NCBI GenBank assembly: GCA_934716785.1
Contig: CAKUYM010000036.1
Coordinates: 1-21,321, forward strand
Source: an uncultured Bacteroides sp.
GTDB taxonomy: Bacteria > Bacteroidota > Bacteroidia > Bacteroidales > Bacteroidaceae
DNA length: 21,321 nucleotides
Direction of reading: 5' to 3'
The stretch's first letter is position 1. Each line of letters starts with the position of its first letter. This document shows positions 1 through 7,640 of this stretch, piece after piece. Both the position numbers and the translations under genes were made by a program. Under the pieces are notes generated by a model, which saw nothing but the letters and a program-made list of their open reading frames with translations, was not told where the DNA came from and did not search any database.

Positions 1-138
1 TTCCGGTATCATACTACTTTCACTTCCATGAAAGAGACGTTCGGATATAAGACACCGGAAGCATGGTTCGCCTATCTTCGCAAATGGAAAGAGGAGTTGG
101 CGCATCCCGTAACGGTGAAAATTAAAATGAACCGTTAA
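1..138 (+). CDS. C-terminal fragment of an unidentified protein
   Basis: An open frame enters from the left edge in frame 1 and runs 45 codons to a TAA stop at 136-138. The translation contains the segment ETFGYKTPEAWFAYLRKW and ends in KIKMNR. The composition (rich in aromatic and charged residues, no low-complexity runs) looks like real protein, but I do not recognise the family and the start lies outside the window. It converges on the minus-strand ATPase gene ending at 296. A hairpin lies between the two stops. Confidence 0.6.
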   Translation, partial: FRYHTTFTSMKETFGYKTPEAWFAYLRKWKEELAHPVTVKIKMNR

Positions 139-196
139 TACATATAGATTGATGTCAAGGTCGGTATGTTCTGCACACGTCCGGCACTGTTTTCAT

Positions 197-248
197 TCAC
201 TCCCCCCGCACGATAAATAATTTCATTGTTTCGTCTCGGGAGGAGTGA
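197..248. terminator. Imperfect long hairpin between convergent genes, possible terminator
   Basis: Bases 197-207 (TCACTCCCCCC) pair with 238-248 (GGGAGGAGTGA) except at 204/241, which would be a G-U wobble in a minus-strand transcript. The stem can extend inward through 210-213 with 231-234, leaving a loop of about 17 bases. It sits between the stop of the left-edge gene (138) and the stop of the minus-strand ATPase (296), where a shared terminator is expected. No clear T-run follows on either strand, so a termination role is only tentative. Confidence 0.35.
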
Positions 249-295
249 TTGAGAAGTTTATTCTTCCCGTAGTTGTGCACTTCCTTTTCGGGAAA

Positions 296-1516
296 TCATT
301 TTTTTATATATTTATCCAATTTGTAAACAGGAATGACTTCAATCCAGCCATCTTCCACCCGTATCTTGTCTCTTTGGTTAAGAGTTACTATATATCCTTT
401 GTCCATCCGGAAGAACTTCATTGCTTCCTGTACTCCCTTGACCTCCCTTTTCTGGTTTTCAGCATTTAAAATCATACAGACTTGAATGAGAAGAAGTGGC
501 ATATTCTTATCACATACAACAAAGTCGCACTCACTGTTATTCTCATTAAAATAATAAAGTTGCTTATAGTGTCGACATAATTCCCAATAGACTGCATTTT
601 CCAACAGCCTCCCCGTATTATTGGAAAAAGTGACCGTTATTTCTTTGGATAATGCAGTATCAATGAAATACACTTTTTGCGGATTCGCGTTTTGCACTTT
701 TATAGACCATGAGAATTTCGGTATACGATTGATTAGATAAGACTCTTCAAAATAGCTCATGTATTCCAAAACAGTCTTAGGACTTTTAATAGAGAGGATT
801 CCTGCTAATTTATTGGCAGAAACTAAATTTCCATAATTAGATGCCAAATACAACAATAGTGATTTTAAGGAGGCAACATCCCTCACACCATATCGCACGG
901 CAATATCTCTATACAGAATATCATCAAACAGTGCAGATAATATATCTCCATCCCCTGTTTTCACATATTCGGGGAATCCACCGTCATTCAAATAAGCAAG
1001 AAAAGAAGTATCATTAGGAGATAATGATTTAAAACGGAGATATTCTGTATAAGAAAAAGGGAAAAGCTCCTTTGAAATGTGACGTCCCGTCAATTTTGTC
1101 CCCAACTCCTTACTGAGAAGCGAAGCGTTGGACCCGGTTATACACACATTAAAATGCTCATCCAATTTCTGCCGGACATATAATTCCCATCCGTTGACAA
1201 CTTGAATCTCATCAAAATACAAATTACGCTTTCCGCTTTCTTGAATCAAAGTATCCAGTAGTTCAAAATCCAAAAGTTCAAACTGAAATAACTTTGGCGT
1301 ATCAAAGTTCAAATAAAAAGCATCTTCTATATGTTTACCTATGCGTTGTCTCATTATCGTACTCTTCCCGCAACGGCGTATACCGGAAATGACTAATGCA
1401 TGAGTTGAATTATCACCCGGTAATGATGACAAGAGTTCACGCGGTAACGAATTGTCCTCTTTAAAGGTCGAGAATTGCTGTTCACTGACAATTCTAAGAT
1501 CTGACAACTTAACCAT
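296..1516 (-). CDS. AAA-family ATPase with DUF4143-type C-terminal region
   Basis: This 406-residue protein has a Walker A motif GIRRCGKST at residues 45-53, a Walker B-like NLYFDEIQ at 98-105 and a sensor-like TGSN at 127-130. These are typical of the AAA_14 ATPase / DUF4143 family common in Bacteroidetes and archaea. The C-terminal part has E306, then ECDFVV (329-334) and LLLIQV (341-346), the spacing seen in the PD-(D/E)XK-like fold of DUF4143 proteins. The biological role of the family is not settled. The length is normal and the ATG start follows a plausible promoter at 1544-1574. The gene stands alone on its strand beside the large palindromic element. Confidence in the family is high; no substrate can be given. 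Confidence 0.9.
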   Translation of the reverse strand: MVKLSDLRIVSEQQFSTFKEDNSLPRELLSSLPGDNSTHALVISGIRRCGKSTIMRQRIGKHIEDAFYLNFDTPKLFQFELLDFELLDTLIQESGKRNLYFDEIQVVNGWELYVRQKLDEHFNVCITGSNASLLSKELGTKLTGRHISKELFPFSYTEYLRFKSLSPNDTSFLAYLNDGGFPEYVKTGDGDILSALFDDILYRDIAVRYGVRDVASLKSLLLYLASNYGNLVSANKLAGILSIKSPKTVLEYMSYFEESYLINRIPKFSWSIKVQNANPQKVYFIDTALSKEITVTFSNNTGRLLENAVYWELCRHYKQLYYFNENNSECDFVVCDKNMPLLLIQVCMILNAENQKREVKGVQEAMKFFRMDKGYIVTLNQRDKIRVEDGWIEVIPVYKLDKYIKK

Positions 1517-1543
1517 AGCTTTATTTATGATTTATATTATCGA

Positions 1544-1574
1544 CAAATATAAACTTTTTATTTGTAATCAACAA
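1544..1574 (-). promoter_or_regulatory. Candidate Bacteroides-type promoter for the DUF4143 ATPase
   Basis: On the minus strand, TATATTTG (1551-1544) matches the TAnnTTTG -7 element. A TTG at 1574-1572 lies 20 bases further upstream, matching -33 spacing. The -7 box is 28 bases upstream of the ATG at 1516. Two copies of ATTACTAATAAA (1583-1594 and 1606-1617) lie just upstream of the -33 region. They are bracketed by two copies of AACAATAG (1570-1577, which overlaps the -33 region, and 1618-1625) and could form an operator. Confidence 0.5.
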
Positions 1575-1697
1575 TAGCTTGTATTACTAATAAATACTTT
1601 TATTGATTACTAATAAAAACAATAGTTCCTGCGAATAGATTTTCGTAAGAACCAATTCATTTCCACACGTTTTCCCTGCAACATAATCTTTTACATA

Positions 1698-2153
1698 TAA
1701 GATAAAAAGTGAAAAACATCTGCCATCTGCAACAAAATCGAGATAATGTATTAATAGAATGTTAGTTACATCGTTGCAGATACCGTTGCAGATGGTTGCC
1801 GATAATAGTATCTGCAACACTTTGTGTGGTGATAGAAAGCTATTAAAGCTCCGTGTCTATACATGGAAACTACAGTATCCATACATAGACACGCCAGTAT
1901 CCATGCACGGAAACTGGCGTATCCCTACGCGGAAACTACAGTTTCCCGCCTGGAAACGGGAGTTTCGACGTAGGGAACTGATGAAGCAAAAGTAGGCACT
2001 GGCAAATGGTCTATATGATTCGTTTACGGTGTTGCAGATAGCGGACTATCTGCAACCATCTGCAACAGTATCTGCAACGATGTAACTAACATTCTATTAA
2101 TACATTATCTCGATTTTGTTGCAGATGGCAGATGTTTTTCACTTTTTATCTTA
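1698..2153. repeat. 456-bp palindromic element with 107-bp inverted arms
   Basis: Bases 1698-1804 are the reverse complement of 2047-2153 at 105 of 107 positions; the mismatches are at 1784/2067 and 1800/2051. The arms enclose a 242-base core (1805-2046). The arms and core edges carry nine copies of the 9-mer GTTGCAGAT in either orientation, starting at 1725, 1773, 1785, 1810, 2031, 2048, 2058, 2070 and 2118. No transposase is encoded and no clear target duplication flanks the arms (TTACATA on the left, CGTGTAT on the right). The layout resembles a MITE or other non-autonomous element, or a substrate for a DNA-processing enzyme; I do not recognise the family. Plus-strand reading frames across it look like by-products of the repeats. 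The rest of the gene-free stretch 1517-2268 holds only the promoter and terminator listed here. Confidence 0.85.
1853..1976. repeat. Three consecutive hairpins in the core of the palindromic element
   Basis: Hairpin 1 pairs 1853-1860 with 1885-1892 (GTGTCTAT/ATAGACAC), continuing with ATGGA/TCCAT after a 2x2 internal loop. Hairpin 2 pairs 1891-1898 with 1913-1920 (ACGCCAGT/ACTGGCGT), then TCC/GGA after one mismatch. Hairpin 3 pairs 1922-1929 with 1969-1976 (TCCCTACG/CGTAGGGA), continues through GGAAACT/AGTTTC with bulges, and contains an inner GTTTCC/GGAAAC stem (1941-1946, 1952-1957). All three carry variants of GGAAACT and its complement, so they look like degenerate copies of one unit. They could act as DNA cruciforms or as structured RNA. 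Confidence 0.7.
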
Positions 2154-2194
2154 CGTGTATACTCTTCATTTGATTTCCTCACTTCTTGATGCAA

Positions 2195-2239
2195 AAAACA
2201 AGCCCCTTTTCCAAATTCAGTGGGAAAGGGGCTTGTTTT
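2195..2239 (-). terminator. Strong intrinsic terminator of the PLP enzyme gene
   Basis: Bases 2199-2212 (CAAGCCCCTTTTCC) pair with 2222-2235 with one wobble, and flanking A4 and T4 extend the stem to 18 pairs around a 9-base loop. On the minus strand the stem runs into a T-tract. It lies 30 bases beyond the stop of the aminotransferase gene. The T-run on the other side means it could also stop plus-strand transcripts. Confidence 0.85.
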
Positions 2240-2268
2240 ATAATTTAAAGTTTAAAGTAAAACAAGAG

Positions 2269-3441
2269 TTACTTTAAGCCTATTACCGCCTGCTCCAACT
2301 GCTTCAACGCCCGTTCCAACGTAGCACGCGGACAGCCGATATTCAACCGCATGAAGCCTTCGCCCTCCTTGCCAAATGTCGTTCCGTCATTCAATGCCAA
2401 ATGAGCACCTTCCGCAAAGAGACGATTCAGTTCTTCCTGCTTCAACCCCAACCCGCGACAATCCAAGAAGATAAGATAGGAGGCTTGCGGGCGAATCATC
2501 TTAATGGCAGGAATATGTTCTTTCAGATAGTTCTCGGTAAAGTCTACATTTGCTTTGATATAAGCTATCACTTGGTCGAGCCACTCCGTGCCGTGGCTGT
2601 AGGCAGCCGCTACGCTAAGATAGGCAAACAAATGCCCTTCGTTGAACTCGCTTGCTTCCATATATGTCTGGAAACGGTGACGAAGTTCATCGTTCTCGAT
2701 GATGGCATAGGAGCTTGCCAATCCCGGCATGTTGAATGCTTTGCTCGGAGACATAAAAACAAGTGAGTTCATCCGTGCTTTCTCCGAAACCAATGCAAAC
2801 GTGGGATGCTTGTAAGGCGGCAAAGTCAGGTCGGCATGAATTTCGTCCGAGATAACCATCGTGCCGCTTTCATAACAGATATCCGCTATCCGGGCAAGCT
2901 CTTCCTTCGTCCACACACGTCCGCCCGGATTATGAGGATTGCTAAGTATGAGCAGTTTACAGCCTTGCACGTCATTGCGGAAACGGTCAAAATCAATGTG
3001 GTACTGTCCGTCTCTCAATACCAACGGGCTGAATACGACTTCACGTTCATTCTTCTGAGCAACTAAAAAGAAAGGATGATATACGGGTGGCATCACCATT
3101 ACCTTGTCCCCTTTCTCCGTAAAACACTGGATGGCAAAAGCCAATCCGCGGACAATGCCGGGAGTGAATGTAAGCATCTCCTCGCTTATCGTCCATCCGT
3201 GGCGAGCCTGCAACCAATTGATAATGGATTCCGACCATTCCTTGCAGGCAAAAGTATAGCCAAGCACTTCATGCTCCAAGCGTTTCTTCAAAGCCTCAAC
3301 CACAAAAGGAGCTGTACGGAAATCCATATCGGCCACCCACATCGGAATCAGGTCATTGCGTCCCCAACGACCTTCCACTCCGTCCCATTTAACGGAGTCT
3401 GTACCGTTACGGTCTATTATTTCATCAAAATTATAGTTCAT
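2269..3441 (-). CDS. MalY/PatB-type PLP-dependent C-S beta-lyase / aminotransferase
   Basis: This 390-residue cytoplasmic protein belongs to the class I/II aminotransferase fold. SNPHNPGGRVW (167-177) and ISDEIHADL (197-205) are typical of the MalY/PatB subgroup. SPSKAFNMPGL (231-241) supplies the PLP Schiff-base lysine, K234, and R365 in FMRLNIGCPR is the expected substrate-carboxylate arginine. The N-terminal segment with RWG and PMWVADMDF also fits PatB. Family members cleave cystathionine or other sulfur-linked amino acids, releasing ammonia, pyruvate and a thiol. A purely transaminating role cannot be excluded. The length is normal for the family. It diverges from the HAD gene across 68 bases and ends at a strong terminator, so it is probably monocistronic. 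Confidence 0.93.
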   Translation of the reverse strand: MNYNFDEIIDRNGTDSVKWDGVEGRWGRNDLIPMWVADMDFRTAPFVVEALKKRLEHEVLGYTFACKEWSESIINWLQARHGWTISEEMLTFTPGIVRGLAFAIQCFTEKGDKVMVMPPVYHPFFLVAQKNEREVVFSPLVLRDGQYHIDFDRFRNDVQGCKLLILSNPHNPGGRVWTKEELARIADICYESGTMVISDEIHADLTLPPYKHPTFALVSEKARMNSLVFMSPSKAFNMPGLASSYAIIENDELRHRFQTYMEASEFNEGHLFAYLSVAAAYSHGTEWLDQVIAYIKANVDFTENYLKEHIPAIKMIRPQASYLIFLDCRGLGLKQEELNRLFAEGAHLALNDGTTFGKEGEGFMRLNIGCPRATLERALKQLEQAVIGLK

Positions 3442-3470
3442 ACTGTATGATGTTATTATGTTATGTGAGA

Positions 3471-3487
3471 CAAAAGTAGTACTTTTG
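3471..3487. promoter_or_regulatory. Palindromic back-to-back -7 elements of divergent promoters
   Basis: The 17-base sequence CAAAAGTAGTACTTTTG is a perfect palindrome around a central G at 3479. Each half reads TACTTTTG, a match to the Bacteroides -7 consensus TAnnTTTG: 3480-3487 on the plus strand toward the HAD gene and 3478-3471 on the minus strand toward the PLP enzyme. On the minus strand a TTTTTG lies about 18 bases upstream as a possible -33 element. The two promoters would compete for the same bases, or the palindrome could bind a dimeric regulator. Confidence 0.55.
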
Positions 3488-3509
3488 TATTCAATTCAAA
3501 AAGGAATTT

Positions 3510-4298
3510 ATGACGAAAGCATTATTTTTTGATATAGACGGAACGCTGGTCAGCTTCAACACCCACCGCATCCCCTCTTCCACCATCAAGGCTTTGGAAG
3601 CCGCCCATGCAAAAGGGCACAAAATATTTATCGCTACCGGACGTCCGAAAGCCATTATCAACAACCTCGCCGAACTGCAAGACCGGAATCTCATTGATGG
3701 ATATATAACCATGAACGGAGCTTATTGTTTTGTAGGGAAGCATGTCATTTATAAAAACGCCATCCCTCAGGAAGAGGTTAAAGCCATGGCTGATTTCTGC
3801 AAAAAGAAAGGATTGGCCTGCATCTTCGTAGAGGAACACCATATCTCCGTATGCCAACCGGACGAGATGGTGAAAAAAATATTCTATGATTTCCTGCATG
3901 TGGATATCATCCCAACCGTCTCTTTCGAAGAAGCGGCAAGCAAGGAGATCATACAGATGACACCCTTTATCACCGAGGAAGAAGAGAAAGAAATACGCCC
4001 GTCTATCCCGACTTGTGAGATAGGCCGTTGGTATCCGGCTTTTGCCGACATCACCGCCAAAGGAGACACAAAGCAGAAAGGAATTGATGAAATCATCCGT
4101 TACTTCAACATCAAGTTGGAAGATACGGTGGCGTTCGGAGATGGTGGAAACGACATCAGTATGCTTCGTCATGCTGCAATCGGAGTAGCAATGGGGCAAG
4201 CCAAGGAGGATGTAAAGGCCGCCGCCGACTACGTGACCGCACCCATTGACGAGGATGGAATCAGCAAAGCAATGAAGCACTTCGGAATCATTGAATAA
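3510..4298 (+). CDS. Cof-type HAD-IIB family phosphatase
   Basis: All HAD motifs are present in this 262-residue protein. Motif I is FFDIDGTL, with nucleophile D8 and acid/base D10. Motif II has T43 in FIATGR. The motif III lysine lies in AKGDTKQKG (K188 or K190). Motif IV is FGDGGNDISML with D211 and D215. The middle region (about 85-185) is the C2B cap typical of Cof/YbiV-like enzymes. These hydrolyse sugar phosphates, nucleotides or flavin phosphates in the cytoplasm with wide specificity, so the substrate cannot be read here. AAGGA lies just upstream of the ATG. The helicase gene follows after 66 bases on the same strand with no terminator visible, so the two may be co-transcribed. Confidence 0.92.
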   Translation: MTKALFFDIDGTLVSFNTHRIPSSTIKALEAAHAKGHKIFIATGRPKAIINNLAELQDRNLIDGYITMNGAYCFVGKHVIYKNAIPQEEVKAMADFCKKKGLACIFVEEHHISVCQPDEMVKKIFYDFLHVDIIPTVSFEEAASKEIIQMTPFITEEEEKEIRPSIPTCEIGRWYPAFADITAKGDTKQKGIDEIIRYFNIKLEDTVAFGDGGNDISMLRHAAIGVAMGQAKEDVKAAADYVTAPIDEDGISKAMKHFGIIE

Positions 4299-4364
4299 GA
4301 AAAATCATTGAACAAAGAGTATTGAATATTGAATAGATAAATCATTGGATAAAAAGGACAAAGA

Positions 4365-6359
4365 ATGAACGTAGACACTAATAACGCTGAATTTCAGGAT
4401 GCCCTGAACCTGATTCAATATACACGCCAGTCGGTCTTTCTGACCGGAAAGGCAGGGACGGGGAAATCTACATTCCTGCGTTACGTCTGCGAAAATACGA
4501 AGAAGAAACATGTCGTACTTGCACCGACAGGCATTGCCGCCATCAATGCCGGAGGAAGTACGATGCACAGTTTCTTCAAACTTCCTTTCTATCCGCTGCT
4601 GCCGGACGACCCGAATCTAAGTCTGCAACGGGGACGCATCCACGAGTTCTTCAAATACACCAAGCCACACCGGAAGTTACTGGAACAAATCGAGCTGGTC
4701 ATTATCGACGAGATTTCGATGGTGAGGGCGGATATCATCGATGCCATCGACCGTATCCTGCGCGTGTATTCTCATAACTTGCGCGAGCCTTTCGGCGGAA
4801 AGCAGTTGCTATTGGTAGGTGACGTATTTCAGTTGGAACCTGTCGTAAAGAATGACGAGCGGGAGATACTGAACCGCTTCTACCCGACTCCCTATTTTTT
4901 CTCGGCACGAGTCTTCAGTCAGATAGATTTGGTATCCATCGAGCTGCAAAAGGTCTACCGGCAGACCGACCCGGTCTTTGTCAGCGTACTCGACCATATC
5001 CGCAACAACACTGCCGGAGCTGCCGACCTGCAACTGCTGAACACCCGGTATGGAAGCCGGATTGAAGCATCAGAAGCGGATATGTACATCACGCTTGCCA
5101 CCCGAAGGGATACGGTGGACTCGATCAACGAAAAGAAACTTGCCGAACTTCCGGGAGAACCGGTTACTTTTGAAGGGGTGATAGAAGGTGACTTTCCCGA
5201 AAGCAGTCTGCCTACTTCACAGGAGCTCGTACTGAAGCCCGGCGCACAGATTATCTTTATCAAGAATGATTTCGACCGCCGCTGGGTAAACGGAACCATC
5301 GGTGTCATTGCCGGCATCGACGAAGACGAGGAGACGATATACGTTATCACCGATGATGGTAAAGAGTGTGACGTGAAACGGGAGTCATGGCGTAATATCC
5401 GTTATCACTACAACGAAAAGACCAAGGAGATTGAGGAGGAAGTATTGGGCAGTTTCACACAATATCCTATCCGGCTGGCATGGGCCATTACCATTCACAA
5501 GAGTCAGGGGTTGACTTTCAGCCGGGTTGTTATCGACTTTACAGGCGGAGTGTTTGCCGGAGGACAGGCATACGTCGCGCTCAGCCGCTGCACTTCGTTG
5601 GATGGCATCCAACTCAAGAAACCGATTAACAGGGCCGATATTTTCGTCCGTCCCGAAATCGTGAACTTTGCCGGACGTTTCAACAATCGCCAAGCCATTG
5701 ACAAGGCTTTGAAACAGGCACAGGCCGATGTGCAATATGCAGCCGCCGCACGGGCTTTCGACAAAGGGGACATGGAAGAGTGCCTGGAGCATTTTTTCCG
5801 TGCCATCCATTCGCGCTATGATATAGAAAAGCCTGTTCCCCGTCGTCTGATCCGCAAGAAGCTCGGTATAATAAATACCTTGAAAGAGCAGAACAGAGAG
5901 CTCAAGGAACAGATGCGCGAGCAGCAGGAACGTCTGCGCCAATATGCTCATGAGTATCTGTTGATGGGTAATGAATGCATCACCCAAGCACATGACACAC
6001 GTGCCGCCCTCGCCAATTACGACAAGGCTCTCAGCCTCGACCCGAACTACATAGATGCCTGGATAAGAAAGGGAATTACCCTCTTCAATGACAAGGAATA
6101 TTTTGATGCGGAAAACTGTTTCAATACGGCTGTGAATCTTCACCCGGCAAACTTCAAAGCCGTCTATAACCGAGGGAAGCTACGGTTAAAGACTGAGAAT
6201 ACAGAAGGTGCGATTGCCGATTTGGATAAAGCGACAAGTCTGAAGCCGGAACATGCCGGTGCACACGAACTGTTCGGTGACGCTTTGCTGAAAGCCGGGA
6301 AAGAGGGAGAAGCCGCCCTGCAATGGAGAATTGCGGAAGAGCTGAGAAAGAAAAAATAG
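4365..6359 (+). CDS. PIF1-like superfamily 1 helicase with C-terminal TPR region
   Basis: This 664-residue protein has an N-terminal helicase core of the PIF1/RecD type: Walker A GKAGTGKST (28-36), APTGIAA (53-59), Walker B VIIDEIS (112-118), GDVFQLEPV (152-160), a YRQ motif at 198-200, TIHKSQGLTF (376-385) and YVALSRCTS (403-411). A charged likely coiled coil follows at about 500-530. Two or three tetratricopeptide-like repeats occupy about 530-660, for example ALANYDKALSLDPNYIDAWI. The core should unwind DNA, or RNA-DNA hybrids, 5' to 3', while TPR repeats usually bind partner proteins. Helicase-TPR fusions of this kind are common in Bacteroidetes. AAGGA precedes the start codon. The role in the cell (replication, repair, mobile DNA) is not visible from context. 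Confidence 0.9.
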   Translation: MNVDTNNAEFQDALNLIQYTRQSVFLTGKAGTGKSTFLRYVCENTKKKHVVLAPTGIAAINAGGSTMHSFFKLPFYPLLPDDPNLSLQRGRIHEFFKYTKPHRKLLEQIELVIIDEISMVRADIIDAIDRILRVYSHNLREPFGGKQLLLVGDVFQLEPVVKNDEREILNRFYPTPYFFSARVFSQIDLVSIELQKVYRQTDPVFVSVLDHIRNNTAGAADLQLLNTRYGSRIEASEADMYITLATRRDTVDSINEKKLAELPGEPVTFEGVIEGDFPESSLPTSQELVLKPGAQIIFIKNDFDRRWVNGTIGVIAGIDEDEETIYVITDDGKECDVKRESWRNIRYHYNEKTKEIEEEVLGSFTQYPIRLAWAITIHKSQGLTFSRVVIDFTGGVFAGGQAYVALSRCTSLDGIQLKKPINRADIFVRPEIVNFAGRFNNRQAIDKALKQAQADVQYAAAARAFDKGDMEECLEHFFRAIHSRYDIEKPVPRRLIRKKLGIINTLKEQNRELKEQMREQQERLRQYAHEYLLMGNECITQAHDTRAALANYDKALSLDPNYIDAWIRKGITLFNDKEYFDAENCFNTAVNLHPANFKAVYNRGKLRLKTENTEGAIADLDKATSLKPEHAGAHELFGDALLKAGKEGEAALQWRIAEELRKKK

Positions 6360-6387
6360 AAAGCCGGATAAGCCTTCGTCTATTTTA

Positions 6388-7467
6388 TCACTTTGCCAAT
6401 CTCTTGATAGTCGGATAAACCAAATCGACATATCTCATCATTCCCAAATCGGTGAAATGAATGCCGTCAACCGTGGCTTCTCCATCTTCTCCTATCATAT
6501 CTTTTGAATGAATCAAATATATATTCTTTTCCCGCTTCCTCTTCAGTGAATTAAAAATTTCATTCAAGGTATGATTCTTCCTTTGCACCTCACCGGCTAT
6601 TCGCTGATCAAATAATGAATGGGCAAAAACAGGATCTTCTATAAACACAATCGGAGTTTGGGGATGTTTACTACGGATAATCCGATAGAAGGTTTCCATT
6701 CGTTCGTTCATCTGCTCTACAGAAGCATTCGGCACAAAATCCAGCACAAAGACACCGGCGTCTACTTCTGCCATGACTCTCGCTACTTCAAGATCCAGTT
6801 GTCCGTTACCACTAAAACCAAGATTAATGCATTCGCGATTCAGCTTTCGTGATATGATATTGGTATGTGCCATTCCGGGACGGGAAGCGCACCCGCCTTG
6901 CAGAATACTGGTGCCATAAAATACGATCGGCTTTTCACGAACCGGATAATTTATCTGAGGCTGCTCAAGGAAAGACAAAGAGTCCACTCCTATAGACAGA
7001 GACACAAGTCCGTCATAAAGAGGAAGATATAACATATATTCTCTCTCTTTAGCCTGCATATTGGCAATAACGGTAGCCTGATTTACCTTCCCGTTAGGAC
7101 GTGCGCTATTGACAAATCTCCACTGCCCGTTTCCTTCCCAGCAGTACAAATCAAGTCCCTTGATGCCCACATCGGTCATATGATTCATATGATTGTTAAA
7201 GAGATTCTCCCATTTCAATGCTATCCGGGTAGAATTACTACGAAACCGTATCGCCATTCCTGCCGAATTACGACTCAAGTTCCATAAAGGCGGACGAGAA
7301 ATATTCTTGAGAGAGTCCGGCAATCTTTCATACCTTGCCCCAGTGTCCTGTGTCGCTTTCCCTAAAAGAGGAAAGCATGACGCGTCATAATATGTCAGTT
7401 GTTGTGCCTGTAACGAAATGCCAGACAGGAACAACATTATGAAAAAAAAGAGTTGTTTCATTATCAT
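6388..7467 (-). CDS. Secreted SGNH/GDSL-type hydrolase, probable carbohydrate esterase
   Basis: Residues 1-21 form a signal peptide ending LSGISLQA. An N-terminal beta-rich domain (about 25-175) matches the accessory domain found before SGNH hydrolases in Bacteroides. The catalytic domain has block I GTSILQGG with nucleophile S187, NLGFSGNGQLD (215-225) with the oxyanion glycine, VPNAS (245-249) in place of the usual GxND asparagine block (N247), and VDGIHFTD (333-340) giving D334 and H337. Such enzymes remove acetyl or other acyl groups from glycans. It is the last gene of the unit starting at the FAD oxidoreductase. An in-frame upstream methionine (M1 versus M3) leaves the exact start open. 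Activity is expected; the ester substrate is unknown. Confidence 0.87.
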   Translation of the reverse strand: MIMKQLFFFIMLFLSGISLQAQQLTYYDASCFPLLGKATQDTGARYERLPDSLKNISRPPLWNLSRNSAGMAIRFRSNSTRIALKWENLFNNHMNHMTDVGIKGLDLYCWEGNGQWRFVNSARPNGKVNQATVIANMQAKEREYMLYLPLYDGLVSLSIGVDSLSFLEQPQINYPVREKPIVFYGTSILQGGCASRPGMAHTNIISRKLNRECINLGFSGNGQLDLEVARVMAEVDAGVFVLDFVPNASVEQMNERMETFYRIIRSKHPQTPIVFIEDPVFAHSLFDQRIAGEVQRKNHTLNEIFNSLKRKREKNIYLIHSKDMIGEDGEATVDGIHFTDLGMMRYVDLVYPTIKRLAK

Positions 7468-7475
7468 CTATTATT

Positions 7476-7640
7476 TTAATCAAATTTTAGTACACAACTT
7501 CCAAATCCGTCGAATTCAAAACCGTAACAGCCTATTGAATCAGCTTTTATTAAAGCTGCCAATGAATTCTGTACAGTTTCCGGAAGCGTTCCAAAATCCA
7601 CGATAAACAATAACTTTAGTCTGATGAGGCTCCTTTTTTG
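7476..7640 (-). pseudogene. 54-codon open frame between transporter and esterase, possible gene remnant
   Basis: Directly after the TAG stop of the MFS gene (7643-7641) the same frame stays open for 54 codons and stops with TAA at 7478-7476, eight bases before the ATG of the SGNH gene. The translation (containing TLPETVQNSLAALIKADSIG and ending GSCVLKFD) has a protein-like composition. AAAAAAGGAG (7639-7630) resembles a ribosome binding site, but the only nearby start would be TTG at 7610, poorly spaced and unusual in Bacteroides. I do not recognise a family. It may be the 3' end of a deleted gene, an in-frame extension made on stop read-through, or chance. Confidence 0.25.

Noticed and set aside
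1759..1995. 78-residue plus-strand open frame across the palindromic element
   Set aside because: It spans part of an arm and the hairpin core. Its repeated peptides (WKLQ, MHGNW, RKLQF) simply reflect the DNA repeats, so it is not supported as a gene.
1698..2153. CRISPR array reading of the repeated GTTGCAGAT motifs
   Set aside because: The repeats are only 9 bases, occur in both orientations and lack uniform spacers, and no cas gene is nearby.
1691..2160. Target-site duplication flanking the palindromic element
   Set aside because: TTACATA on the left and CGTGTAT on the right are not direct repeats of each other, so insertion by a standard transposase is not shown.
3522..4280. 252-residue minus-strand open frame opposite the HAD gene
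   Set aside because: The plus-strand frame carries all HAD motifs; the antisense frame has no recognisable motif.
5385..6143. 252-residue minus-strand open frame opposite the helicase
   Set aside because: The plus strand encodes conserved helicase and TPR motifs in this interval; the antisense frame is a by-product.
6360..6387. Possible terminator between convergent helicase and esterase genes
   Set aside because: The GCC/GGC-like bases in AAGCCGGATAAGCCTT do not form a consistent stem and no T-run follows a hairpin.
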